DNA of 64,000 nt from Streptomyces verrucosisporus (GCF_017114865.1 NZ_JADEYH010000004.1:186001-250000); one strand, 5' to 3'. Shown: positions 25,957-35,133, counted from the stretch's first letter. Translations and numbers: made by a program. Notes: generated by a model not told the origin, from the letters alone.

Positions 25957-26014
25957 ACCTCGTGCCTCGTGCGAGGAGCGCGGGGAGCAAACGAGATCCG
26001 TCCGGCCCCGGTTC

Positions 26015-28600
26015 TCAGTACGTGCCGGGGTCGTCGTCCAGCATGCGACGGGCCTCCGAGAGGGCGACCGTGTGCGCGAACCACTCCAGCACGGCGCAGA
26101 TCTCCTCCCCGTGCTCCGCGAAGACCTCGACCGGGAAGGAGGGCCGCAGGTCGAGCTTGGCCTCGGCGAGGTCGATGCCCTCGATCTCGTTGAGCATGGT
26201 CATCAGTTCGCGGCGCAGCGGTTCGTCGTCGAAGGGAGGACGTCGCTTGAGGTGCTGGAAGACGACCTCGACCGTACCGGTGACCGGGTAGATCGCGATG
26301 GGCCAAAGGACGCGGGAGTCGAGCCGCCCGCCCAGCCTGATCACCGGCGAGCAACTGGTCTCGCTCGCCCTCCCGTAGGCGCGGTGGCCGCCCTGCCGCT
26401 CCCAGAACCGCAGTGCTTCCAGCACACCGGCCACGGTCTGCCTGGTCTGGTTGTCACGCAGCAGCGCCTCGAAGCGGCCGGCCGCGGCCTGCTGCTCCGC
26501 ATCGGTGTCGGGGACCGGGGCGGCGTCCTCGGCGATGTCCTTGCCGAGGAGAGCCGCCAGGTCGGCGGTGGTCAGCCGGTGGGAGCGGCGGGCACGCTCC
26601 GCTTCGTCGAAGGTGACGCCCTCCGCCTCCAGGAGCGTCCTCGGAGCCTCCGAATGCCGGCCGCCGACCGAGGGGATCTTCGACGAGACCCGGCCGTCGG
26701 CCGTCAGGACGCGGTACGCGCCGTGGACTCCCGGCTTGGAGGCCAGGTACTGCCCGACGGGGACCGCATGGGTGCCGATCAGCGCCGCCACATCGCCGTA
26801 TGTCGTCCAGGTACCGGACGGCATGGCGAGCAGCGCGGCGCGCAGTTCCTTCCATCCGGTCCACTCGTCGTCGGCGGGCAGGGTGTCCTCGACGGGCCCC
26901 GGCCACAACCGCACAGCCCGCTCTGCGAGTTCGTCGGCACGGGCAAGGATCTCCGCACGGCCCCAGCGCTCCTGGGCGGCGATCTTCTGGTTCATGCGCA
27001 GGGCGCTGGCGTCCAGGATCTCCTGCTTGCGGCGGAACGGATGGTTCGACAGCCGCGCGTTGTCGGCGGACAGGGTCAGGTTGCCCAGGGTGTGGACCAG
27101 CAGGGCGTGCAGTTCGTCCGGGCTCTGGCCGTCCTCGGCCTCCTCGGCCAGCAGGTCGTACCACTGCTGGGCCGGCCGCTGCGGCAGGACGTGCTCAACG
27201 GTGAGCCGCGCCCTGGCGTAGTCGACGGGCTCACTGCCGCCGTAACTCTCCTCCAGCCTGCGCAGTACCTGGAACCGCTGGTTGCTGCGGCCTGCCCGGT
27301 AGAAGGGGCGGGCCCGGACCGCCTCGCGCACGGCCGCGTCCCCGGGCCACGCCCTGACCCCGGTGTTCTTGGACAGGAAACGGCGTACGGCCTCGGCCCG
27401 GGGGCCGTCCTTCTCCAGTTCCTTGGCCATCTCCATGAAGACCCGGTTGCTGCCGGTGGTGGACAGGCCCGCGAAGAGCCGGCGCACCATGTAGCTCTCG
27501 GCGTAGGTCAGGGCGAGGGCGGCGTCGTCGGGGGTGGCATCGCCGGTGTCCACCCGGTCGAGCAGGTGGAGGGCCAGCGGGTAGTGCGTCTGCCCTCCCC
27601 ACCGGGAGAGCCTCTCCAGCACCTCACGCAGTTGCGGATGCGGTTCGCGCGCAGGGTCCAGGATGCGCATCAGACGCCCGGCGCGCCGGGCCAGCGATGC
27701 GATCTCCGCCTCCAGGGCGGCCTCGTCACCACTCAGGGGTTCCAGGCGCTGCTTCTGGTCTCGGTAGATCTCGCTCTGCTTGGCCCTGCTGTTGCCGGCC
27801 ACCACCAGGTCGAGCCAGACGAGCAGTTCCAGACGCTCCGGCCCGAGCAACTCCTGCATGGGCAGCCATAGATTGCGGTAGACGGACTCCCCACGGGTGG
27901 GCAGACACATGAAGACGTAGTTGCGCAGCAGATCGCTCTGGCTGAGTCCGACGCCGGTGTTGTTGATCGACTCGAAGATGCGGTAGACGTTGTCGCCCTC
28001 CGCGGCCGTGATCTCGACGATCGTCAGCAGATCGCTCAGCACGGTTTCGACCGCGTCCGTCCACCGTTCCCCTCCGCTCTCCTCGCCCTCGGTGAGGGCA
28101 CGCAGGAAGAACCGGTAGGCGTTGCCCACGTTACCGGGGCCGCCTGCTCGGGGGGAGTTGTCAACGCATGCGGCGAAGGCCTCGCGATCGGCCTGGGTCG
28201 GCAGCAGGCGGTAGTGGTCGTCACCGGACTGGTAACCGTTGACCAGTAGAAGGTTGTGGATGCGCTCGGCCTTCATGCGGGAGGATTCTCCGCGCTCGCG
28301 GTGGCGATCGCGCAGGGCGGCGAAGGCGAGCATGAGTGTGGTGAGCCGCTGCTGGCCGTCGACGACCAGCCAGCGCTGCATGCCTCCCGCCGTGATGCGC
28401 CCCGGCGCCAACACGACGGAGCCGAGGAAGTGCGCAGCCGGTGACTGCCCCCCGAGCCGGTCCTCGACCAACTCCGTCACGTCGTCCCACAGGCGTTTGA
28501 GTTCCTCCTCACTCCAGCTGTACGTCCGCTGGTAGAGCGGGACCTGAAACTGCTTCTCGCCCTGGACGAGCTTGCTGAAGGTGGTCTCCTGAGCGTGCAC
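26015..28600 (-). CDS. GmrSD-type DUF262/DUF1524 nuclease with C-terminal alkyltransferase-like domain
   Basis: An 861-residue protein of the type IV (modification-dependent) restriction group. The N-terminal DUF262 (GmrS-like nucleotidase) has FQVPLYQRTYSWSEEEL and WLVVDGQQRLTTLMLAFAAL. DUF1524 (GmrD-like His-Me nuclease) has ARLTVEHVLPQRP and HTLGNLTLSADNARLSNHPFRRK. After it comes an MGMT/ATL-like winged-helix domain (LLAMPSGTWTTYGDVAALIG, VPVGQYLASKP, YRVLTADGRVSSK) without the active cysteine motif PCHR, so it is probably a DNA reader. A further alpha/beta domain ends the protein. GTG at 28600 gives VHAQETTFSKLVQGEKQF, the normal family start, with GGGAGAG upstream; an ATG at 28642 is possible. 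Confidence 0.88.
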   Translation of the reverse strand: MHAQETTFSKLVQGEKQFQVPLYQRTYSWSEEELKRLWDDVTELVEDRLGGQSPAAHFLGSVVLAPGRITAGGMQRWLVVDGQQRLTTLMLAFAALRDRHRERGESSRMKAERIHNLLLVNGYQSGDDHYRLLPTQADREAFAACVDNSPRAGGPGNVGNAYRFFLRALTEGEESGGERWTDAVETVLSDLLTIVEITAAEGDNVYRIFESINNTGVGLSQSDLLRNYVFMCLPTRGESVYRNLWLPMQELLGPERLELLVWLDLVVAGNSRAKQSEIYRDQKQRLEPLSGDEAALEAEIASLARRAGRLMRILDPAREPHPQLREVLERLSRWGGQTHYPLALHLLDRVDTGDATPDDAALALTYAESYMVRRLFAGLSTTGSNRVFMEMAKELEKDGPRAEAVRRFLSKNTGVRAWPGDAAVREAVRARPFYRAGRSNQRFQVLRRLEESYGGSEPVDYARARLTVEHVLPQRPAQQWYDLLAEEAEDGQSPDELHALLVHTLGNLTLSADNARLSNHPFRRKQEILDASALRMNQKIAAQERWGRAEILARADELAERAVRLWPGPVEDTLPADDEWTGWKELRAALLAMPSGTWTTYGDVAALIGTHAVPVGQYLASKPGVHGAYRVLTADGRVSSKIPSVGGRHSEAPRTLLEAEGVTFDEAERARRSHRLTTADLAALLGKDIAEDAAPVPDTDAEQQAAAGRFEALLRDNQTRQTVAGVLEALRFWERQGGHRAYGRASETSCSPVIRLGGRLDSRVLWPIAIYPVTGTVEVVFQHLKRRPPFDDEPLRRELMTMLNEIEGIDLAEAKLDLRPSFPVEVFAEHGEEICAVLEWFAHTVALSEARRMLDDDPGTY

Positions 28601-28960
28601 GCGTATGTCTCTCCCACGGTGATTCAGGCCGGACTCCCTCATTCCATCACCGGGGGAGAAGCCGTGAAAGGGAAACCCGGAAGCCGACCGCCGGGTCACG
28701 GCAGACCACTGCGGCCACCTCGCCCGGGACGGTCTGGCACCTCGCCGCCAAGCACCCCCTGACCCGCTGCCTCCAGCGTTCCGTCGCCCGCCCGGGTCCC
28801 CGCGCCCCACCCGATGTTCACCGCGGTCGAAGGGCAACGGTTTCTCACCCACCCCCTACCCGGGTATCACCGCCGACTTGGCTCCCCGGAGTGACGCCCC
28901 GCCTCCCGCCGCCTTCCTACCTTCCCGCCGTCACCGCGGACGAGACGGAGGAGAGGGACG
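28601..28960. other. 360-bp divergent intergenic region
   Basis: Between the nuclease (-) and hydrolase (+) genes. No gene or clear repeat seen; it must hold both promoters. Confidence 0.4.
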
Positions 28961-29938
28961 ATGCGCCGCTTCAGGAGGACTCTTATCACCGCCCTGCTGA
29001 CCGCACTGCTGGCCGGCGGCACGGCGGGCCGGGCCTCGGCGAGCGCCCAGAGCCCGCCGGGCGGCCCGCCCCCCGGCACCACCGCCTGGCTGGCGGACGA
29101 CTTCACCGGCGAGGAGCCACCGGACCCCGCCACGGCCGGCCCGCGTGAGGTGGCGGCCTTCTTCGCCGGTCTGACCGGCGCTCAGCAGCGCAGACTCGTC
29201 AGGGACCACCCCACCGTGGTGGGCAACCTCGACGGCGCTCCCGTGAACCTCCGTTACGAGGCCAACGCCCGCGCGGGCGAGCAGGTCCTGGCGTACGACC
29301 CGCGCGGCCGCGGCCTGATCGCGCAGGTCGCGGGCGACCTGGAGAACGCCGCCCACGTCGCGGTGATCGTCCCCGGCTCGGACACCGACCTCGCCGCGTT
29401 CGGCGCCATGGCACAGCAGGCCGCCGACCTCCAGAAGGAGGCGGGCGACGACACGGCCGTCATCGCCTGGGCCGGCTACACCACCCCTTCCGGTATCGGC
29501 CTGGACCTGGCGACGGGCCGGCTCGCCGAGACCGGTGCCGAGCGCCTCGCCCGTTTCACCGACGGCCTGGACGCGGCGGGCCTGCCCGACCCCGCCCTCC
29601 TCTGCCACAGCTACGGCTCGGTGGTCTGCGGCCTCGCCGCCTCCGGCACCGATGCGAGCGACATCGTCGTCATGGGCTCGCCCGGCATGCGCGCCGACGA
29701 CGTCACCGCGCTCGACACCGGTGCCCGTATCTGGGCGGCGAAGTCCCCGAAGGACTGGATCAATCGCGTCCCCAACGTCGAGGTCCTGGGCCTGGGCCAC
29801 GGCGCGGACCCCACCTCGCCCGGCTTCGGCGCGACCGTCCTGCCCGCCGACGACGTCCCGGCGCACGACGGGTACCTCGCCCCCGGCACCTCCACTCTGA
29901 CCGCGTTCGCGGCGATCGCCCGCGGGGACCTGCGGTGA
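28961..29938 (+). CDS. Secreted alpha/beta hydrolase
   Basis: A 325-residue exported protein with a twin-basic signal peptide (MRRFRRTLITALLTALLAGGTAG). The hydrolase domain belongs to the DUF1023-like alpha/beta hydrolases: YDPRGRGLIAQVAGDLENAAHVAVIVPGSDTDL, VIAWAGYTTP, the nucleophile S217 in LLCHSYGSVVCGLAAS and a histidine H302 in VPAHDGYLAPGTS. An aspartate in the strand before (IWAAKSPKDWINRV) is a candidate acid. Substrate unknown, probably a small ester. GGAGGAGAGGGACG precedes the ATG. Its stop overlaps the acyltransferase start by four bases, so the two are co-expressed. Confidence 0.88.
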   Translation: MRRFRRTLITALLTALLAGGTAGRASASAQSPPGGPPPGTTAWLADDFTGEEPPDPATAGPREVAAFFAGLTGAQQRRLVRDHPTVVGNLDGAPVNLRYEANARAGEQVLAYDPRGRGLIAQVAGDLENAAHVAVIVPGSDTDLAAFGAMAQQAADLQKEAGDDTAVIAWAGYTTPSGIGLDLATGRLAETGAERLARFTDGLDAAGLPDPALLCHSYGSVVCGLAASGTDASDIVVMGSPGMRADDVTALDTGARIWAAKSPKDWINRVPNVEVLGLGHGADPTSPGFGATVLPADDVPAHDGYLAPGTSTLTAFAAIARGDLR

Positions 29939-31146
29939 GGGCCCCCGCGAAGCTCGCGAAGCTCACCGCCAGGATCGACGAGCGGACCCCCGCCCACCGC
30001 GACCGCGCCGTCGACGGCCTGCGCGCGCTGGCGCTCCTGACCGTCCCGACCGGGCACTGGCTGCTGGGCGGCTTCACCCTCGACAGCGGCGGCGGCCTGC
30101 ACAACGCCAGCCCGCTGTCCGCGTTCGGCTCGCTGGCCCCGGCAAGCTGGGTCCTCCAGATGCTGGGCGTCTTCTTCCTGGTCGGCGGCTACTCCTCGTA
30201 CCTGTCCTTCCGCCGCCGCACGGGCTCGGTCCGCCGGTGGACCGCCGGCCGCCTTGTGCGACTGGGCCGCCCGGTCCTCGGCGTCACCGCCGTGTGGGCG
30301 CTGCTCCTGCCGATCCTGCACTACGGCCTCGGTGTCCCGACCGCCACGCTGCGCACCGCGTCGACCCTGGTCGTCCAGCCCCTGTGGTTCGTCGGCGTCT
30401 ACGCGGTGATCACCGCCCTCACCCCGTACTGCGCCTGGGCCTCGCGGCGTCTGGGCCTCTGGGCCGCCGCCCCGCTGCTCGGCTGCGTCGCGGTGGTGGA
30501 CCTCCTCCGCTACGGGCCCCACGCGGACGCCGTGCCGCCCTGGCTGAGTCTGCTCAACCTGCTTCCGGGCTGGATGTTCGCCTACCAGTTGGGCGTCTCC
30601 TGGGCGGACAGGCGGCTGGGCCGGCGCGAGGCGTGGCTGCTGCTCGCGGGCGGCGCGGCCCTGTTCGCCGCCCTGCTGCTCGCTTTCCACTACCCGGCGT
30701 CGATGGTGGGCGTGCCCGGCCGGTCCCGTACCAACTCCCATCCGCCGTCCCTGCTGGTCCTCGCGCTGGCGGCCGTCCAGTCCGGCGCGGCGATCGCGCT
30801 GCGCGACCGGCTGGCCCGGCTGCTCCGGCGCCCCGCCCTGTGGGGCCCGGTGGTGGCCGTCAACCTGTCGGCGATGACGATCCTGTGCTGGCACCAGACG
30901 GCGATGCTCGCCGCCGCGGTCCCCGCCTCGCGCTTCGGTGAGGTCCCCGGCCTGACCACAGCGCCGGACACGGCCGGATGGATCCTGGCGCGGCCGGCCT
31001 GGATACCGCTCTTCGCGGGGCTGCTCGTGGTGATCGCGAGGCTCGCCCGACCCCTGGAGACGCCTTGGGACCGCGCCGGCACGGTCCTGCGCGCGGCGGC
31101 GGGCGTGCTCGCGGCAGGCTTCTTCTACTTCGCCCTCGCGGCGTGA
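29935..31146 (+). CDS. Membrane acyltransferase (acyltransferase_3 family)
   Basis: A 403-residue integral membrane protein with about ten helices. The N-terminus DRAVDGLRALALLTVPTGHWLLGGFTL has the family's R-D-G-L-R-A and histidine H40-type start. GGYSSYLSFRRRTGSVRRW TAGRL gives the conserved Arg-rich cytoplasmic loop, followed by LQPLWF-type VVQPLWFVGVYAVITALTPY. The family moves acyl groups onto extracytoplasmic sugars, lipids or antibiotics. With the overlapping hydrolase it may make and trim the same acyl ester. The GTG start overlaps the previous stop (GTGA). Confidence 0.85.
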   Translation: MRAPAKLAKLTARIDERTPAHRDRAVDGLRALALLTVPTGHWLLGGFTLDSGGGLHNASPLSAFGSLAPASWVLQMLGVFFLVGGYSSYLSFRRRTGSVRRWTAGRLVRLGRPVLGVTAVWALLLPILHYGLGVPTATLRTASTLVVQPLWFVGVYAVITALTPYCAWASRRLGLWAAAPLLGCVAVVDLLRYGPHADAVPPWLSLLNLLPGWMFAYQLGVSWADRRLGRREAWLLLAGGAALFAALLLAFHYPASMVGVPGRSRTNSHPPSLLVLALAAVQSGAAIALRDRLARLLRRPALWGPVVAVNLSAMTILCWHQTAMLAAAVPASRFGEVPGLTTAPDTAGWILARPAWIPLFAGLLVVIARLARPLETPWDRAGTVLRAAAGVLAAGFFYFALAA

Positions 31147-31176
31147 ACGGCGCGAACGGCGCGAACGGCGCGAACG
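31141..31176. repeat. 9-bp tandem repeat at the acyltransferase 3' end
   Basis: Four copies of GCGYGAACG, one of which contains the acyltransferase stop. Possibly slippage-prone; no role known. Confidence 0.6.
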
Positions 31177-31316
31177 GCGTGTCCGCGCCGCCGTGTCACC
31201 GCGGGCCGGGGCCGGCGCGTCCCGCCCCCTACCCACCGGCGGCTGTGCCGAGCACCTCGGAGAGCCGGACGGAACCGAGCACCACCACACCCTCCACCGG
31301 ACACCGGAGTGCAACC

Positions 31317-32498
31317 ATGCCCACAAACGACGAAACCGCTGTGCCGCCCCCCGCGAAGGCCGCCGCGTGGCAGTCCTCGCCGGAAACCGGCAGCGAGTTC
31401 ACGCCCCTGCTGCGCCGTATCAGGGAACAGGAGCTGCTCGACCGGCGCCCCGGCTGGTACGCGCGCACCATGGCGGCCAACGCACTCGGTCTGGCCGCCG
31501 TCGTCACCGGCATGGCGCTCACCGGCGATTCGTGGTGGGTACTCGCTCTCGCCCCCGTCCTCGCCGTCCTGTGCGCCCGGACCGCGTTCATCGGCCACGA
31601 CGCGGGCCACGCCCAGATCAGCGGTGACCGGGCCACCGACCGCCGCATCGGACTCGTCCACGGCAACCTCCTGCTCGGTATGAGCTACGGCTGGTGGAAC
31701 GACAAGCACAACCGCCACCACGCCAACCCCAACCACATCGGCAAGGACCCCGACGTCGCCGCCGACGTCCTGGTCCTCACCGGCGGGCAGGCCGCCACCC
31801 GCACGGGCTTCCGCGGGCTGCTCACCCGCCACCAGGCCCGGCTGTTCTTCCCGCTCACCCTCCTGGAGGGCCTCGCCCTGAAGTTCCACGGCTTCCGGGA
31901 CCTGCGCCGCCGCACCGGCCGCGAGCGCCTGGTGGAAGGTGCGCTCCTGACCGCCCACACCGCCGGATACACCGCTCTGCTCCTGACGACCATGCCGCCT
32001 GCGCGGGCACTCGTCTTCGCCGCACTCCACCAGGCCCTGTTCGGGCTGCACCTGGGCATGGCCTTCGCGCCCAACCACAAGGGGATGGACATGCCCGACC
32101 CCGACGGCGAGAAGTGGGGCCACCTGCGGCGCCAGGTCCTAACGTCCCGCAACATCGAAGGCGGCGTCCTCACCGACTGGTTCCTCGGGGGCCTCAACCA
32201 CCAGATCGAGCACCACCTGTTCCCCAGCATGCCCCGACCCCACCTGAGGCTCGCCCGGCCCATGGTGAAGGCCCACTGCCGCGATCTCGGCGTCCCCTAC
32301 GCGGAGACCGGCCTCATCGACTCCTACCGCCAGGCCCTGCGGCACCTGCACGAGGTGGGGGAGCCGCTCCGCGCCGGCGCCGGAGGCGTTCGGCGTGCAC
32401 CGGCTCACGGCCCGGCACGCGCCCGGGCACGGCAGTCGCCGCGCGACCGGCACGGACAGCCCGGCGAACCCCGCCGCCGCCGTCGCCGGAACCGGTGA
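31317..32498 (+). CDS. Fatty-acid desaturase
   Basis: A 393-residue integral membrane di-iron desaturase that introduces a double bond into membrane lipid acyl chains. The three histidine boxes are complete: HDAGH (94-98), HNRHH (131-135) and HQIEHH (295-300), with helices between them (LGLAAVVTGMALTGDSWWVLALAPVLAVL; YTALLLTTMPPARALVF). The box pattern H-x3-H, H-x2-HH, Q-x2-HH is that of acyl-lipid (front-end/delta-type) desaturases. The basic C-terminal tail after residue 340 (RRAPAHGPARARARQSPRD) is not conserved and may be disordered. It is followed by a two-component pair that probably controls it. Confidence 0.92.
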   Translation: MPTNDETAVPPPAKAAAWQSSPETGSEFTPLLRRIREQELLDRRPGWYARTMAANALGLAAVVTGMALTGDSWWVLALAPVLAVLCARTAFIGHDAGHAQISGDRATDRRIGLVHGNLLLGMSYGWWNDKHNRHHANPNHIGKDPDVAADVLVLTGGQAATRTGFRGLLTRHQARLFFPLTLLEGLALKFHGFRDLRRRTGRERLVEGALLTAHTAGYTALLLTTMPPARALVFAALHQALFGLHLGMAFAPNHKGMDMPDPDGEKWGHLRRQVLTSRNIEGGVLTDWFLGGLNHQIEHHLFPSMPRPHLRLARPMVKAHCRDLGVPYAETGLIDSYRQALRHLHEVGEPLRAGAGGVRRAPAHGPARARARQSPRDRHGQPGEPRRRRRRNR

Positions 32499-32575
32499 CC
32501 GTTACCGTGACCGCGCCGAGCCCACCCGACGGCCGCGCGCCCCGCCCCCGTCCCGCCGCGCCTAAGCTGGGGCCC

Positions 32576-33835
32576 ATGAACTCAGGGGGAGGGCAGCGCC
32601 CGCGGGCGCCGCTCGCCGGCGCGTCGCGCCGGTGGGTGCGGCTGCTGCCGTGGGGCGTGGCGTTCGTGCTGTGCGTCGCCCTGCTGCCCACCACCATCCA
32701 TGTGCTCGGCACCGACTACGGCCTGAACGGCGGCGTGGCGAGCATGCTGGCCGTCGCGCAGACGGCACCGCTGCTACTCGCCGTCGTCCGTCCGCTGCGG
32801 GCCTGGTACGTGATCTTCGCCGCGGACGTGGCCGGGGCGCTCGCCATGCTCGCCGCCGGCCTCGAGGAGCGGCTCCTGTGGCCGTTCCCGCCCATGGAGA
32901 TCGTCGGGTACGTCGGCCTCTGCATCGCCCTCGGCCTGCGCGAGCCTCGCCGGACGCTTGTGCTGGTGTGGCTGGCGACGGTGGGCGCGGGCATCGGCCT
33001 GGAGTTCACCACGTCCCACGACACCAGCGGCAGCACCACACTGCTCGTCGTGCTCAGCGGCGCCGTGCTCGTACTCTGCGGCGCGCTCCGCGAACGGTAC
33101 GAGGCGCAGCGCGCGCTGGCCGAGCAGGAGACGATCAGCGAGGCCGAGCGCGGGCGGCGGACACTGCTGGAGGAACGCGCCCGCATCGCGCGCGAACTGC
33201 ACGACGTGGTGGCGCACCACATGTCCGTCATCACGGTGCAGGCGGACACCGCGGTGTACCGCCTCGACGGGCTGCCGCCGGACGTGCGGGAGGAGTTCAC
33301 GTCCATCGCGGCGACCGCGCGCGAGTCGCTCGGGGAGATGCGGCGGCTCCTCGGCGTACTGCGGAGCGAGGAGACGCGCGGCGAGCTCGCGCCCCAGCCG
33401 GGACTGACGCGGATCGGGCAGCTGGTGGAGGCGACGGTGAGGGCGGGCGTACCGGTGGAGTTCACCCCCTGCGACGCCGACGTGCCGGAGGTGGTGGGCC
33501 TGGCCGCGTACCGCATCGTCCAGGAGGCCCTCGCGAACGTCGTGCGGCACGCGCCGGGCGCTCCGGCACAGGTGTCGGTGTCCGTGCCGGAGTCCGTTCC
33601 GGGGGGCGGCGCGCGGCTCACCGTCCTCGTCGTCAACGGGCCGCCGCCCGCCCCGCCCGCCGCGCCGTTCGAGGAGGACCGCACCGGGCACGGCCTGGTC
33701 GGCATGCGGGAGCGGGTGCGGCTGCTGGGCGGCGAACTGGACACCGGGCCGCTGCCGGACGGCGGCTTCCGGGTGACCGCGCGGTTGCCGGTGACGCTGC
33801 CGATGACGGAGAACGACAGCGAGGGAGCGGCATGA
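32576..33835 (+). CDS. Sensor histidine kinase, DesK-like (HisKA_3)
   Basis: A 419-residue membrane kinase with about five to six N-terminal helices (VRLLPWGVAFVLCVALLPTTIHVL, VASMLAVAQTAPLLLAVV, WYVIFAADVAGALAMLAA, MEIVGYVGLCIALGL, LVLVWLATVGAGIGL, TLLVVLSGAVLVLCGA) and no large sensor domain, as in DesK. The HisKA_3 box is RARIARELHDVVAHHMSVI (H209 phosphorylated), and HATPase_c has ALANVVRHA and GHGLVGMRERVRLLGGEL. DesK senses membrane thickness and fluidity. The neighbouring desaturase makes the same role likely. Its stop overlaps the regulator start (ATGA). Confidence 0.9.
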   Translation: MNSGGGQRPRAPLAGASRRWVRLLPWGVAFVLCVALLPTTIHVLGTDYGLNGGVASMLAVAQTAPLLLAVVRPLRAWYVIFAADVAGALAMLAAGLEERLLWPFPPMEIVGYVGLCIALGLREPRRTLVLVWLATVGAGIGLEFTTSHDTSGSTTLLVVLSGAVLVLCGALRERYEAQRALAEQETISEAERGRRTLLEERARIARELHDVVAHHMSVITVQADTAVYRLDGLPPDVREEFTSIAATARESLGEMRRLLGVLRSEETRGELAPQPGLTRIGQLVEATVRAGVPVEFTPCDADVPEVVGLAAYRIVQEALANVVRHAPGAPAQVSVSVPESVPGGGARLTVLVVNGPPPAPPAAPFEEDRTGHGLVGMRERVRLLGGELDTGPLPDGGFRVTARLPVTLPMTENDSEGAA

Positions 33836-34506
33836 CGATCCGGGTCATCATCGTCGACGACCAGGCCATGGTGCGGGCCGGCTTCGCCGCGCTGCTGGCC
33901 GCCCAGAGCGACATCGACGTGGTGGGCGAGGCTCCCGACGGCGCGCAGGGCGTCGAACTGAGCCGGCGCACCCGTCCCGACGTGGTGCTGATGGACGTCC
34001 GTATGCCCGAGATGGACGGCCTCCGGGCCGCGCACCACATCCTGGCGCCCCCGCCGGGCGTGACACACCGTCCGCGCGTCCTGATGCTCACCACGTTCGA
34101 CGTCGACGACTACGTCTACGAGGCGCTGCGGGCGGGCGCGAGCGGCTTCCTGCTCAAGGACGCGCCGCCGGCCGACCTCATCGCGGCCGTACGCGTCGTG
34201 GCCTCGGGCGACGCGCTGCTCGCCCCCTCCGTGACACGCCGCCTCATCGCGGACTTCGCCCGGCAGCGTCCCGCCGCCCGGGGCAGGCCCGCGCTGCGGC
34301 TCAAGGCTCTGACCGAACGCGAGACCGAGGTCCTCACCCTGGTGGCCCGCGGCCGGTCCAACGCGGAGATCGCGCAGACGCTGGTGCTGGCCGAGCAGAC
34401 GGTCAAGACGCACGTGAGCCGCGTCCTGAACAAGCTCGGCCTGCGCGACCGCGCCCAGGCGGTGGTCTTCGCGTACGAGTCGGGGCTGGTGACCCCGGGT
34501 GAATAA
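33832..34506 (+). CDS. LuxR-family response regulator, DesR-like
   Basis: A 224-residue NarL/LuxR-type regulator. The receiver has D10 and D11 region IIVDDQAMVR, the phosphorylated D55 in VVLMDVRMPEMDG, the conserved Thr in MLTTFDVDDYV and Lys in FLLKDAPP. The C-terminal GerE helix-turn-helix reads LTERETEVLTLVARGRSNAEIAQTLVLAEQTVKTHVSRVLNKLGLRDR. ATG overlaps the kinase stop by four bases, so the two are made in fixed ratio. A target upstream of the desaturase is likely but unproven. Confidence 0.93.
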   Translation: MTIRVIIVDDQAMVRAGFAALLAAQSDIDVVGEAPDGAQGVELSRRTRPDVVLMDVRMPEMDGLRAAHHILAPPPGVTHRPRVLMLTTFDVDDYVYEALRAGASGFLLKDAPPADLIAAVRVVASGDALLAPSVTRRLIADFARQRPAARGRPALRLKALTERETEVLTLVARGRSNAEIAQTLVLAEQTVKTHVSRVLNKLGLRDRAQAVVFAYESGLVTPGE

Positions 34507-34793
34507 GCACGGCCCCCGCCTCGGCAGGAGGTGAGGGCGCGGCCCTCCCGGGGCGTCGGACCCATGGTGGTCCCAGCCGTGGTCCGCGGGCGGGCCGGGA
34601 GGACGGTCCGGGTCGTGCAGGGTTCCGGTGAACTCCATGGCAGCCGCTTCAGAGCGGTAATCACCGCCGGGATCACCACGGAAGCGAGCAGGGTGGCATC
34701 CCAGGACTCGTCCGGGGCCCGTGCGGGACCACCGACCCGGACGGTGCCGGGTGTGTGCCGACGACCGTCAGACCGATGGTGATTGGCCGATGT

Positions 34794-35051
34794 TCAGGAG
34801 CGGTCGCCGCCGACCCTCCGTACGGCCTGTGTCAGGCGCAGTGCTGACAGGACGATCGCGGGCCCCAGGAACCAGACGATCGTCTTGCCTCCGCTTCCGT
34901 CACCGACGAGGTAGGCCACCACGACGGCGACACTGACGGACAGCACCGTCGAGGAGAGCACCGTCGCAAGGCGGGGATTTCGCGGTCGTGAGGCGGCCAG
35001 GAGGGTCCATCCCGCCCAGAGGAGCAGGGCGGCGATCGGTACGAGGAACAC
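34794..35051 (-). CDS. Small membrane protein
   Basis: An 85-residue protein with three hydrophobic segments (FLVPIAALLLWAGWTLLAAS, LATVLSSTVLSVSVAVVVAYLVG, TIVWFLGPAIVLSALRL). GTG at 35049-35051 was chosen because it begins the first helix and has CGGAG upstream; the alternative GTG at 35090 lies inside the terminator of the next operon. No family recognised. Confidence 0.55.
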   Translation of the reverse strand: MFLVPIAALLLWAGWTLLAASRPRNPRLATVLSSTVLSVSVAVVVAYLVGDGSGGKTIVWFLGPAIVLSALRLTQAVRRVGGDRS

Positions 35052-35080
35052 GGTGCTCCGCCTGTCTGTGGATGGGGGCC

Positions 35081-35113
35081 GGTGGGGCACCGAGGCGCTC
35101 TCGGTGCCCCACC
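35081..35113 (-). terminator. Terminator of the secreted-protein cassette
   Basis: A perfect 14-bp inverted repeat, GGTGGGGCACCGAG (35081-35094) and its complement (35100-35113), loop GCGCT, 21 bp after the stop of the golvesin-domain gene. Confidence 0.85.
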
Positions 35114-35133
35114 GGGGTGCTTTTCACAGCCGC

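Noticed and set aside
31141..31176. Tandem repeats here and at 45391-45421 as CRISPR
   Set aside because: Units of 9 and 11 bp without spacers and no cas genes.
34531..34782. 83-residue forward ORF after the response regulator
   Set aside because: Arg/Pro/Gly-rich translation without ribosome site; treated as non-coding.
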